From: Macrostomum hystrix
Taxonomy: Eukaryota > Platyhelminthes > Macrostomidae
Length of the DNA stretch: 64,000 nt
Reading direction: 5' to 3'
Assembly: GCA_950097015.1 (NCBI GenBank)
Contig: CATNEN010000026.1
Span: forward strand, 1,530,001 to 1,594,000
The notes beneath the pieces are model-generated. The model searched no databases, was not told where the DNA came from, and saw nothing but the letters and a program-made list of their open reading frames with translations. The position numbers and the translations under genes are program-made. How positions within the stretch are numbered: position 1 is the stretch's first letter; each line of letters begins with the position of its first letter. This document shows, piece after piece, positions 47,881-59,415 of the stretch.

Positions 47881-48590
47881 AACAGGTGAATTTTTTATCT
47901 GACGAAGATATTTCACTCCGTACTAAAAAATGCATACACAGTATAACTACAATTTGTCAAAAGAAAACAAAAAACAAACACTCAAACAGTTGAAACTGGG
48001 CATTGGCAGGATTTCAATCCTATTTATATTTATTTTAGTAAATTATTATTTAATTGTTTCTAAAATCAATTATTCCGGACTTTTATGATTGGGCATTGAT
48101 ATTCCGCCGTGTAAGTGGGAGAGGACAGCTAGAAATTATACAGAAAAACATGTTGCAGAGGCTATTCTGAAGATGTTAGGTCAATTTTTTAAAACAGCGC
48201 AAGAGGTCGAAAAGCGCATAAGAGATGTGTAGGAGTACGATAGGCAATACAAGTATCTAGTACACGCTGGTATTATATTACGAGTAATTATAACACTACA
48301 GAGTGTAACACTAAGTAGCTAGTGGCATACTTATAGAACTAAATTTTTATCTGTTCCAATTCGCTTTTTCTATCTAAAATTCAATGTCTTTCAGTTTCCA
48401 TTCTCGCTGGGGTCGACGAAACTGAGCCGAGGCTGAAAATGAGATTGAAATTATAACTGAAATTAAATATACTACTGAAAGTAGCCTATTAACTTAATAA
48501 AATAAATTCTATGAAAAACATGAGAATACATAATTACAGATTAAATCTTCAAAATAAAAAACTTGTCATTTAAAACCGGGGATCTAGGAC
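47880..48590. other. AT-rich stretch, nothing recognised
   Basis: Between the SINE and the 30-bp array. No exon or RNA gene seen. Confidence 0.5.
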
Positions 48591-48599
48591 AAACTACCT

Positions 48600-50470
48600 A
48601 AAAATGAGTATTTGAAAGATTAGTGACTCAGAACTGAGGGTATGGAAAATAAGTGACTCAAACCTGAGGGTCTGGGAATTAGTGATTCATAACTGAGGGT
48701 CTGGGAATTAGTGATTCATAACTGAGGGTCTGGGAATTAGTGATTCATAACTGAGGGTCCGGGAGATTAGTGACTCATAACTGAGAGTCTAGGAGATTAG
48801 TGACTCAGAACTGAGGGTCTGGGAGATTAGTGACTCAGAACTGAGGGAATAGGAGATTAGTGACTCATAACTGAGGGTCTAGGAGATTAGTGACTGATAA
48901 CTGAGGGTCTAGGAGATTAGTGACTCATAACTGAGGGTCTAGGAGATTAGTGACTCATAACTGAGGGTCTAGGAGATTAGTGACTCAGAACTGAGGGTCT
49001 GGGAGATTAGTGACTCATAACTGAGGGAATAGGAGATTAGTGACTCAGAACTGAGGGAATAGGAGATTAGTGACTCATAACTGAGGGTCTGGGAGATTAG
49101 TGACTCATAACTGAGGGTCTGGGAGATTAGTGACTCATAACTGAGGGTCTGGGAGATTAGTGACTTGTAACTGAGGGTCTAGGAGATTAGTGACTCAGAA
49201 CTCAGGGTCTAGGAGATTAGTGACTCATAACTGGGGGTCTAGGAGATTAGTGACTCATAACTGGGGGTCTAGGAGATTAGTGACTCATAACTGGGGGTCT
49301 AGGAGATTAGTGACTCATAACTGAGTGAATAGGAGATTAGTGACTCAGAACTGAGGGTATGGGAGATTAGTGACTCATAACTGAGGGTCTGGGAGATTAG
49401 TGACTCATAACTGAGGGTCTAGGAGATTAGTGACTCATAACTGAGGGTCTAGGAGATTAGTGACTCATAACTGGGGGTCTAGGAGATTAGTGACTCAGAA
49501 CTGAGGGTCTGGGAGATTAGTGACTCATAACTTAGGGTCTAGGAGATTAGTGACTCATAACTGAGGGTCTGGGAGATTAGTGACTCAGAACTGAGGGTCT
49601 AGGAGATTAGTGACTCATAACTGAGGGTCTGGGAGATTAGTGACTCATAACTGAGGGTCTAGGAGATTAGTGACTCATAACTGAGGGTATGGAAAATTAG
49701 TGACTCATAACTGAGGGTCTAGGAGATTAGTGACTCATAACTGAGGGTCTGGAAGATTAGTGACTCATAACTGAGGGTCTGGGAGATTAGTGATTCATAA
49801 CTGAGGGTCTAGGAGATTAGTGACTCATAACTTAGGGTCTAGGAGATTAGTGACTCATAACTGAGAGTCTAGGAGATTAGTGACTCAGAACTGAGGGTCT
49901 GGGAGATTAGTGACTCAGAACTGAGGGTATGGGAGATTAGTGACTCATAACTGAGGGTCTGGGAGATTAGTGACTCATAACTGAGGGTCTAGGAGATTAG
50001 TGACTCATAACTGGGGGTCTAGGAGATTAGTGACTCATAACTGAGGGTCTAGGAGATTAGTGACTCAGAACTGAGGGTCTGGGAGATTAGTGACTCATAA
50101 CTGAGGGAATAGGAGATTAGTGACTCAGAACTGAGGGAATAGGAGATTAGTGACTCATAACTGAGGGTCTGGGAGATTAGTGACTCATAACTGAGGGTCT
50201 GGGAGATTAGTGACTCATAACTGAGGGTCTAGGAGATTAGTGACTCATAACTGGGGGTCTAGGAGATTAGTGACTCATAACTGAGGGTCTAGGAGATTAG
50301 TGACTCATAACTGAGGGTCTGGGAGATTAGTGACTCATAACTGAGGGTCTGGGAGATTAGTGACTCATAACTGAGGGTCTGGGAGATTAGTGACTCATAA
50401 CTGAGGGTCTGGGAGATTAGTGACTCATAACTGAGGGTCTGGGAGATTAGTGACTCATAACTGAGAATCA
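48600..50470. repeat. Minisatellite, 30-bp unit
   Basis: About 62 copies with core GTGACTCATAACTGAGGGTC then TAGGAGATTA. It ends about 110 bases downstream of the COX6C stop. Confidence 0.97.
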
Positions 50471-50578
50471 ATTTTAGGATGAGGAAGGATGAATGACCAT
50501 GTAACAATAATCTAAAAAACTGAAAATACCCTTAAAAAGAATTCAATATTAACTCACATGAAGCAGTACTATTGAAGT

Positions 50579-50836
50579 TTAGTTGAACTTTTCAACGCAC
50601 AACCTGCCAGAGCGGTCAACAGATTTGAACAGACCAGCCTCGGAGATGCGCTTGAAGACCTGCTTCTGATATTCCATATCTTCAGCCTTCAGGCGAAACT
50701 CGCGATAGGCCTTCCGCCTAGGCAGGATGTGGGCAACGGTGTAGTAGGCACAAACAACAGTTGGCACCACAAACCAGATGATGGAGTGCCTCATTACCTG
50801 GGAGGCATAGATACCACGCAGTACAGGCTTGTTCAT
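50579..50836 (-). CDS. COX6C: COX6C-like cytochrome c oxidase subunit
   Basis: 85 residues from the ATG at 50836 to TAA at 50579; human COX6C has 75. It is a small single-span inner-membrane subunit of respiratory complex IV. The pattern matches the family: KPVLRGIYASQVMRH (human has KPRMRGLLARRLRNH), one membrane segment (IIWFVVPTVVCAYYTVA), then RRKAYREFR and EEYQK-type helix ending EAGLFKSV (human KAGIFQSV). The exon extends upstream to an acceptor at 50860-50861 (CTGCAG), and the frame stays open to it, so translation may start in an upstream exon. A 10-residue extra tail follows FKSV. Confidence 0.75.
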   Translation of the reverse strand: MNKPVLRGIYASQVMRHSIIWFVVPTVVCAYYTVAHILPRRKAYREFRLKAEDMEYQKQVFKRISEAGLFKSVDRSGRLCVEKFN

Positions 50837-51308
50837 GACTGGGCTGGGATGCCAAATTGCTGCAGAGTTAAAGATAGACAAAAAAGTGTTTTAGCCAGAT
50901 ACCAAATAGTCAATAGCATTTAATGCTTTATCCAAAAATTAAGCAAAAAGTTAGAATAAGGTGGGTTAACATAATGATATTTTTCAACTATTTCTGGACT
51001 GTCATGAACCACGTAGCATTATACAAATTATATTTGCCTTTAACTACTTTCTAGAACCAACAGATTGTGTGAAATAAATTATTCAGATAAGGATTAGGTA
51101 CACCTTTTCTGAAAATCATTGTACTAACAACTGACTAACCATTTTAATTAGAAAAACCAAATACAAAACAAACTAAAACAAACAAAACAAAAATCTGAAA
51201 TTGATACTGGACTATATTAGATTTACAATTATTTACCAACTAGAATAATTGTGACCAAAATAATGTGAAATTTAAATACAAAAATTGCAAGCTTAACTAA
51301 TTATATGA

Positions 51309-52110
51309 TGTAGGGTTGTTTCATTTTTACACGTTACGTACATTTCTTAGAAAATGTTTTAAATTTTGTTTTAATACACTGAATTGTTTTAATGCACCGA
51401 ATTTTGTTTAAATGCTCCAAAGGCACAAATCGTTAAAGTTATAATGAAGTGAAGAGGAGAGAACTAGTATAAATACACGAGCAAAAGAGGAGAGAAAATA
51501 ACCTCGTGCCTGACGAAGTTCAGAATAAAGAAAGCTTGAATTTGAAGTGTTCGTGTTAAAGTTATTTGAGAAAAAGAGACATTGCAAAAGAGAAGTAAAT
51601 AGAGTGAAGAGAAAGCTGTAACTCTAGATCCACTGGAAAAGCCCTAAGAAGCGGACTGCAGATTGAAATTGAAGACTGAACTGAAGATTGAATTGAAGGT
51701 TAACTGAATAATAATTGAAGATTGATAAAGACTGATAAAGACGGATAAAGACTGATAAAAGACGGATAAAGATTTATACAAAGTACTTATAGAAATAATA
51801 CAGTAAAGTTATAACCAGAAAGGAATATAGAGGAGAGATACCGGCCATACTGAAAGTATAACGCTACCATATTTGAATACATAAACACTACCAATTTGAA
51901 TTTGAAATAAGAAAGTGCATAAAGCAAATAAAGTAAAGACAATAATAAGATTGACATAAGATAGTACTTGAATAAAAGAAGCCTAGAACAACTCTGGTGA
52001 CAGCAGTAGAATTAATTTAGCCCTACAACAACTTTGGTGGCATTGTTAGAATTAATATTGAATAAGAGGGAAGCCCTACGACAACTTTGGTGGCAGCGGT
52101 AGGATCGTTA
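51309..52110 (+). mobile_element. Solo LTR-like fragment with primer-binding site
   Basis: Starts TGTAGGGTTGTT and ends near CCCTACGACA (52074-52083), so its termini are short inverted repeats. Inside are TATAAATACACGAG and AATAAAG, promoter- and poly(A)-like. Directly after lies TTTGGTGGCAGCGGTAGGA, which fits a primer-binding site. Three imperfect copies of the LTR end lie in tandem (51984, 52020, 52073). No gag or pol frame follows. Confidence 0.55.
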
Positions 52111-54860
52111 ATCTCCACCTAGGACATATAGTTATTTTTTTATTTATGTTGATGATTTCAACCTTTCTCTTTTGAACTGTTGAACTTCAAACTTTCACTT
52201 ATTTGCTTTAGTTGTTATTTGCCTTTATAAAAGCCTTTATAAAATTAACATTTTTGCTCCTTTACACTAAATTTTCTCTCCTAATATGTACAGCCTATAC
52301 AAACAATTGCATAGAATTCATCATATGTATACTTTATGTAATTATTAGCAATATATTCAAAATCTACTAGTTCCATTGGCAAGCATTTTTGTTACACAAC
52401 AACATGATGATGAATATTATTAATATATGAATTCTTTTTAGAAATGGTATATATAAATCATATTTATATTTATAAAAAAGTTAAGAGAAGAATGACAGAT
52501 TTTTGCTACATTAGTCAGCATATATACAAAATAAGATAGTTGCTTTAAAATAAACAAACCTAATAATCTGACCTGCATGTTCAATTTGTTTTAGAAAATA
52601 CCCTCATTACTATCACCTATCAAAAAGCAAATAAATAATCTGAACAACAGGAATAAAATCAAGAATATGGTCACAGCACTTATTTGTTTAATGTCAATGG
52701 TATGATAAAAGCCACAAAGAAGCTGAGAAGTCACACTTTAAAGAAGGATATCTAAAAAAAAGTACTTCACTAATTTTTGTGTCTAAGGTGTAATTTTGTA
52801 GCAAAGAGATGCATCAGGCAGTTGTAGCAGTATTTGGTGAAATAAGTGACCTATGCATTTAGGTGAAGCAGAAATAGGATCATAGGATGCTTCCAAAAAA
52901 CCATCAGAACACACTTTTAGAGTTTATTTAGTAGCAAATTATTGGTGAAACTAAAAAATATAAAGTAATTTTTATTTCAATTTCTTTATATTTATGTCCG
53001 ACAATTTTTTAAAGCATAGGCCTAATTTGGCATCAGACATACACTTCAGACATTTGTCAAACATACACTTTGGCTCAAGAGTTTGTGATTTTGTTTTAAG
53101 TTTTGCTTAAAGTGAAAAATGTCTATTGGAAAATGTCTGTCTTGGAACCCATATATTCCTTATAAATTTGAAATTTGAATGAGACACGGGTAATAGTGTC
53201 CAATCAAGTATAGGATATTACCAAACTGCTGATCAGGGAAGGCCCAGCGCCGCATGAACTCTGGCAGATATGTGCTAAAAAGAGCATCCATGTGAGCATC
53301 CAGGTTATTTGGGTCTCAGAAATGCATTAAATGATTCAAAACAGACTTGCTAAGTTGCTATGCCCCGATTGCCTAGATTTCTTCTTTAAAAACTGTTGTA
53401 GCAATTCTTAAGTTAAAGTAGCCTAACTTTAAGGGTAATATTAGGCCCATACACTGATTTTAATCTACTAGTAGGCCTACACATCAAACTTCAAACTAGC
53501 CACAACCAAAATGGCCACATTACAATATATATGACTACAAGTCAAAATATTGAGACAACATATTAGGCAAAAAGACAAGAGTCAACTACTATACTATATT
53601 ACTATATTTATCATGCAATAGGCCTATAGTATAGTAGCTCCATATTAACTCCATATTAGCTCCATATTAACAATGAACAATTGCTCCAAATGATAGGGGC
53701 CTAACAAAAGGATCACAAATGTAACCATGGCCATGGAATTATCTTTTATATTAACATATGATCTCCAAAATTTATTTGATTAAACGACTATTTTTGCTTC
53801 ACATAATAAAATTACTTAGGCCTATAGCTAAGCCTATGGATGAAAAGTTAAAGGCTTAAAATGGCAAATATGTATTACAATTTTAGAAGGGCCTATGCCA
53901 TACATATGAGAATTTTTAGACATAATTGCTATTATATTAAATCTAGCAAAAGTATTGTGAATGGACATGACCATGTGACCAGGTCTTAGGCGCATCTTCG
54001 AATTTCTAGTTGTTAATATAGGCCTAAGCTTAGCGGAATTAGCATTATCTCACTTTACCAAATTACTAATCTATTGCTATCCCCTCATCTACCTATATAA
54101 GTTTCTTAAAAGTAAATTTTACATATATGACACATGGACATGGCCACCTTTTTAAGAACTGAGTGAGATTTGACTGAAAATATACATACTTATCACTCAG
54201 AATTTTACATTTTTAGATAGATAGCGATAGCTAAACTATTTTTAGTACGATTCCTAATGACGATAAAATTGCCCGTTAAAAACGTTAGAAGTGACGTTTA
54301 TAATTGAATTAGAAATTACAATAAAATGATTACTATCTCACTTGTTCGAAATATGTAATATCGCAAATCAATGCTCATTCCAGTACCAAGTAAGGAACAA
54401 CCATTTTTAGATAGAAAAACTTTCTTTAACAGTTTAACAGAGAACCTAACTGTCTAATAATGTACTTTGTTTATTGGTCCTTCTTTTCCGGAACACGTTT
54501 GCAAATCCATTTTTCAGATTTGCTTTTGGCATGGGTAACATGTATTGTTTTTTATTTAATTTAAAACATGTTTTTTCCCATTTTTCGTCAAAAAATAAAA
54601 TTCTTTTGGCCAAAGGCTGCCTAACGACTTAAATCATTTTCACTTGCTAAATTAACTACACAAAAACAATTATATTACAAAGAGAGTATTTAATTTGAAG
54701 TTTGTTAACGATCTGTTAAAAAACCTCTTTTGTGGCAGCTGCAGTAAAACTTCCATCGAATAAAAGTCATAGAAAATATCCAGGCGTAAAAATTTTGCCT
54801 TGAACTGTCATAATTTTGTATACCTGTAAAATATTTTCATGAATGACGCGTAATTTTCTC
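52110..54860. other. AT-rich intron of the COX6C-like gene, otherwise empty
   Basis: Apart from the candidate exon at 53222-53274, no coding, RNA or tandem-repeat signal is seen. It is the longest repeat-poor stretch in the window, with frequent short AGGCCTA motifs. Confidence 0.5.
53222..53274 (-). CDS. Candidate upstream coding exon of the COX6C-like gene
   Basis: 53 nt between TTTTTAG and the donor GTAATA. It reads TYLPEFMRRWAFPDQQF and joins G|CA in frame to IWHPSPVMNKP of the COX6C exon. An in-frame ATG is at 53255. It could be the start of translation, an N-terminal extension or a frame-open leader exon. Confidence 0.45.
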
Positions 54861-54866
54861 ACGCAC

Positions 54867-54985
54867 CTCTCGATCTCTTCGCAGAATTCAGATATTAAGT
54901 ATGAGAGCCAATCAGCGAATAGGTCGAGCCATCGCGATTCCTGAATTCCATGCACAGTCAGTACTGCATATTTGCTTTTGTTCAT
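54867..54985 (-). CDS. Candidate first exon of the COX6C-like gene
   Basis: An ATG at 54985 has a good context (AAAAATGA) and an in-frame stop 27 bases upstream. It opens 39 codons (MNKSKYAVLTVHG..., ...WLDLFADWLSYLI...) up to GAGAG|GTGCGT. The phase fits the exon at 53274 (AG|C). The joined product would be 150 residues. No other COX6C I know has such a leader, so it could instead belong to an unrelated transcript. Phase agreement over two introns is the only support. Confidence 0.3.
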
Positions 54986-55489
54986 TTTTAGCAGCGCTAT
55001 CTGCTTCTAGAATCAAGCGCTGACGATTTAAACACCCGCGCTCGTCAAACTGCAAGTGGACACCGTTTCTAATTTACCAAATACTACATTGCCACAAAGT
55101 TTTTTTCACTCCTTGCAAGATTAAAGTCGACGAAAGGAAATAAAATAAAACACACCCCCTAAAACAGTTTTTATTAACTATTATATCGGCAGGTCGACTA
55201 TTTACTGCCTTTGGCTTCGATTTAAACTAAGGTAATAATTTAAATTATCGGCGTGCAGCACATATAGATACAGTGGTACTTTTCTCCCCTTTTACAAACA
55301 AAGGGACTGATGTATGGGTCTGAACACATGGATGACAGCTTCATAGAGATCCTATGGTGATCCTAAAATAGTGGGAGAATATACCCATGATTTCAGCTAA
55401 AGTAACGATTATAGTTTGAGGTACATGAGAGAGCTCACGGGATTTGACTTCTACTTAGAAAGAGCACAGCATGACACACTATAGCTTGC

Positions 55490-58400
55490 ATGCACTTTAC
55501 TTTAAACATGCAGTCAGAGAAGTTTGCGCTAGAGCAGAGAAAGAGCTGTACTCAACTGAAAATGTTCGCAATGGTGATGGCGCCTCCGCCGGCTTCGTGT
55601 GCGAGCTCCGGGCCCAGAGGTCGAGACAGTCAGTCGGCTGCCTCTGTTGGCGGCGCGCCAGCTACTCTGGAGGTAGCGCTATGCAGGGCGCCAGATCAGC
55701 GCTGGGGCTTTCGGCTGCAGGGCGGCGCCGACTACAGGACCCAGCTAACTGTCATGCGGGTGAGTGCGCCACTTCTGTGTCTAGCCGAGCTTTTTAACTA
55801 TGGGACGAGAAGAGTGCAGCTTTAGTTTTTTTGGTGTTGCTGTTGTGCTCACAGAAATAGTCGACAAAGAACCCCATCCAGACACTGGATCTAACCAAAC
55901 TGCCCGACTGCAGCATGCAGGCACAGCCACCGATTCAATGATGACTGACGATTCCATTGATCATGACCTCCGGTTATTGTATAGTACGCTGCAAAGGAGG
56001 TTGTAGAGCAGGGGTCGGCAACCTCCGGCCCGCGGGCCAAATCCCAAATCCGGCCCTTAGCTCCTCCTAACACCTACTCTACAGTACACCCTGTCTCATC
56101 TCTCCCCTGTCTCATCTCTTCCCTGTCTCATCTCTCCCCTGTCTCACCTCTCCCCTGTCTCACCTCTCCCCTGTCTCATCTCTCCCCTGTCTCACCTCTC
56201 CCCTGTCTCACCACTCCCCTGTCTCACCACTCCCGTCTCATCGCTCCCCTGTCTCACCACTCCCCTATCTCATCTCTCCCCTGTCTCATCTCTCCCCTGT
56301 CTCATCTCTCCCGTCTCACCTCTCTCCCGTCTCATCTCTCTCCTGTCTCATCTCTCACCTGTCTGATCTCACATGTCTGATCTCTCATGTGTCTAATCTC
56401 TCCCCTTTCTTCATGCGGCCCGCCGTCGTCTTTAAGATTCTCTCTTTAGCCCGCGGGGTATATAAGGTTGCCGACCCCTGTTGTAGAGCGTCAGACTCAC
56501 GACTTGAAGGTTGGGGGTTCGATTCCCGACTCCACTGGAAAACAAGTTTTGTCCTTTAGCTAGACACTTAACTCTACATTGCTTCAGTTCACACAGCTAT
56601 TAAATGGGTACCAGCATTACCTGGAGTAATTGAGGGTGGTTGTGGTGTCCCCCCAGTCCATGGACTGAACAGCGCGGTACGCAGCCTTTAGATGCGCCAC
56701 GCGATAACTGCGACTGTTACCCCACACCAGGTCCGGGTATTGACTCGGGCCTTCCGAAAAAATTTCGACTGTTCGGCCAGTCATTCGATTCGTCTACACT
56801 GCTATCCCCACTCCACGCCTCGATGCACTCACCGTCTACATTCACTGAAATGCATTGTGTATCGTTAATCCTCCACTCCAGGTGGAGTCCAACTCGCCGG
56901 CCCAGGGCAAGCTTCGCGTAGGAGACGCAATCCAAACGGTGAACGGTAAAAAGTCGCGCCAACTGACCCACGCTCAGGCCTCTGACGTCATCAAAGAGTC
57001 TGGCAACTCACTGCAGCTCACAATTGTCAGGTAAGCATATCGATCTATCTATCACAAAGGGCGCGGGGTCGATACAGTTTTGATAAGGATTTCAAAGATA
57101 TCAAAGGGTTTGATATGAAGTTTGATTCGCCAGGTTTATATGCTTGGTATGCAGTAGTCGATATCGATGGGGGTTGATTACAAAGTTGATAAGGTGTTGA
57201 TACCGGGTTGATATGTAGCTTATGAGGGGTTGATACAAGGCTGATAATTGATGATACTTGATTGATACCGGGGTCGATACAAATGTTGATAACGGAAAGT
57301 CATGACAGCGATCTTGAAGTATTTGATGCAACTCGAAAATTACAATAGCCCAATTTCGACCAATGATTACATACAAGACGCAAAAGCAGAAAAAAGCCGC
57401 GTCAAGTTTGGCAATAAAAAGTGTTAACTTCGCGAAGAGGCACCCGTGAATTGACAAGCCATTATGTGTATGTCACGGCCTTAAACGTTAGGCTCGAGAA
57501 TGAAGGCCCATAAGTTAGACTTTCATGAATGGATTGCAATAAACCCTGCTGAAATGGTCGTGCGCAGAAAACTTTGCAAAAATGCATCGAGCTTCGATAT
57601 GCAAGCAAAATATTCGGCCAAAGCGAAAACCTGGAATTATTAGTCAACTGATACAGCACCGACGGAGAAGTCTGATAGGTGCCGCCAAATTGCAACCGCT
57701 CCTAGCTGAGGCCTGCTGACACGCCCAGCTGCAGTCATTGTGCAGAGCAATTGGTGAAGACTTGTGTGGTATAGGCCGTGCTGGACTTTTTAATGCATTT
57801 GCGGCTCTAAACGCAAAATGTGACGACGGAAAGTGCAAAAGCTCTTTGGCTCTCTTTCCCTGGTGGGGAAGAGAGATTCCAAATGCTTTTAGCTCCAGGA
57901 AGTGGCTACTGGATGGTAACCATGTTATGGACTCCGGACTGTGTCCGTGGGTAATCCGTGGTCGGAATTCTGAACAGTTCAGCTGGAAGAGTACTTTAAT
58001 GATTTTAGGGTAGAGTCGAGTACGAATATTTATGCGATAGTAGAGTAGAGATTTTAGGAAAGAGTTCAGTAGGGATTTCATAGGAGAATTATGATATTCT
58101 ACTTCCCCTCAAATCCCAACTCAACTCTTCCCACGAAATCCCTTCTCTAGTCCCAAGAAATCCCTTCTCTAGTCCCACGAAATCCCTTCTCTAGTCCCAC
58201 GAAATCCCTTCTCTAGTCCCACTAAATCCCTTCTCTAGTCCCAAGAAATCCCTTCTCTAGTCCTACGAAATCCCTTCTCTATCTAGTCCCACGAAATTCC
58301 TTCTTTAGTCCCACGAAATCCCTTCTCTAGTCCCACGAAATCCCTTCTCTATATAGTCCCACGAAATCCCTTCTCTAGTCCCTCAAAATCCCTTCTCTAG

Positions 58401-59153
58401 CCCCACGAAATCCCTTCTCTAGTCCCTCGAAATCCCTTCTCTAGTCCCACGAAATCCCTTCTCTAGTCCCACGAAATCCCTACTCTACTGTCCCACGAAA
58501 TCCCTTCTCTATATAGTCCCACGAAATCCCTTCTCTAGTCCCTCAAAATCCCTTCTCTAGCCCCACGAAATCCCTTCTCTAGTCCCTCGAAATCCCTTCT
58601 CTAGTCCCACGAAATCCCTTCTCTAGTCCCACGAAATCCCTACTCTACTGTCCCACGAAATCCCTTCTCTAGCCCCACGAAATCCCTTCTCTAGTCCCTC
58701 GAAATCCCTTCTCTAGTCCCTCGAAATCCCTTCTCTAGTCCCACGAAATCCCTTCTCTAGCCCCACGAAATCTCTACTCTACTGTCCCACGAAATCCCTA
58801 CTCTATCATCCACGTGTGAGTAGGCAGTTTAGGGAAGAGTAGAGTAGGGATTTTAGGAAGAGTAGAGTAGTGTAGTGAGAGTGAGGAGTCGTGAGGAATT
58901 CGAGGTTCAGACTGTCGAGACAGCGCGTAGAGCATCGATGGGGGTGAGTGGCAGAGTGCCTGAGCTCGAATCCGCGGCAGGGCGCGGAGAGAAGACTTGG
59001 GTGTCCTCCTGAAAATACTATGAATTCTAACAAGCAATAGCCAAGCAGTTGATGCAACGCAATGGGAACAATTTCAGGCAAGCCAGCTCGGCCGTCTGCT
59101 TGGACCACATTCGACCGGCTGGCAAGCCGAAGTTCAGTCGGCCTGGCAGTTAG
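55490..59153 (+). CDS. Small PDZ-domain protein, PDLIM/Zasp-like PDZ
   Basis: Exon 1 runs 55490-55759. It starts at the first ATG after an in-frame TGA, and its donor is CGG|GTGAGT. Exon 2 is 56882-57030 (CCAG|GTGGAG to CAG|GTAAGC). Together they code one PDZ domain: TLEVALCRAPDQRWGFRLQG, GADYRTQLTVMR, VESNSPAQGKLRVGDAIQTV, NGKKSRQLTHAQASDVI, LQLTIV. The carboxylate-binding loop WGFRLQGG and the HAQA helix resemble the ALP/Enigma (PDLIM) class, which organises actin Z-discs or cortical actin. No LIM domain is found in the window. A third exon is uncertain: 59078-59153 (TTTCAG|G, restoring VR, 24 more codons, TAG) would end a 164-residue protein. Real downstream exons may lie beyond the window. 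The intron after exon 1 contains a hAT-type MITE and a SINE. Confidence 0.7.
56009..56480 (+). mobile_element. hAT-type MITE with internal minisatellite, copy 1
   Basis: 472 bp with inverted termini CAGGGGTCGGCAACCTCCGG and, in reverse, CAGGGGTCGGCAACCTTATA. The 8-bp target duplication TTGTAGAG lies at 56001-56008 and 56481-56488. Interior 56090-56400 is a 16-bp array of CTCATCTCTCCCCTGT. The CAGGGGTCGGCAA end and 8-bp duplication are typical of hAT elements. It is inserted in the head of a SINE. Confidence 0.85.
56481..56725 (+). mobile_element. tRNA-derived SINE, family 1, split by a MITE
   Basis: GTAGAGCGTCAGACTCACGA, GGGGGTTCGATTCCCGAC (B box), body CCCAGTCCATGGACTGAACA, GCGGTACGCAGCC. 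The first bases of the head lie before 56001. Confidence 0.8.
57031..58085 (+). other. Intron after PDZ exon 2, no exon recognised
   Basis: Begins with loosely repeated TTGATA motifs (57070-57300). Several open frames around 57640-58013 lack splice support or homology. Confidence 0.4.
58090..58805. repeat. Minisatellite, 22-bp unit
   Basis: Core TCCCACGAAATCCCTTCTCT then AG, with internal duplication of a longer block (compare 58330-58500 with 58500-58660). Confidence 0.95.
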
Positions 59154-59415
59154 TTGCGGACTTCGGACGGATCGAGGCCAGCTCGAGTAGTTTCTAAAAA
59201 TAACGAGACTTTAGTCTAACCAATGCGGTCAATAATCTGAATTGCTGGTTTTTAGCTCACACAGCTGTAATAGTATACTTCTGGCTTTTGAACCGTTACT
59301 TTACTCTGTTTTTGTCGTGGGCAGGGTGAGGCGCGTGAATGATGAAGAGCATGAGCTAATCAAACTTATTCTCTCGCCTCAACTCGTTCGATAAAATTTC
59401 TATGACAGTTTATAC

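Noticed and set aside
57738-58013. 91-codon plus-strand frame
   Set aside because: No domain and no matching splice phase with the PDZ exon; treated as intron.
59041-59200. Alternative third PDZ exon starting at 59041 (QAVDATQWEQF...)
   Set aside because: Phase also fits, but the acceptor GCAATAG is weaker than TTTCAG at 59077 and it replaces the usual terminal arginine of the PDZ strand; kept only as an alternative.
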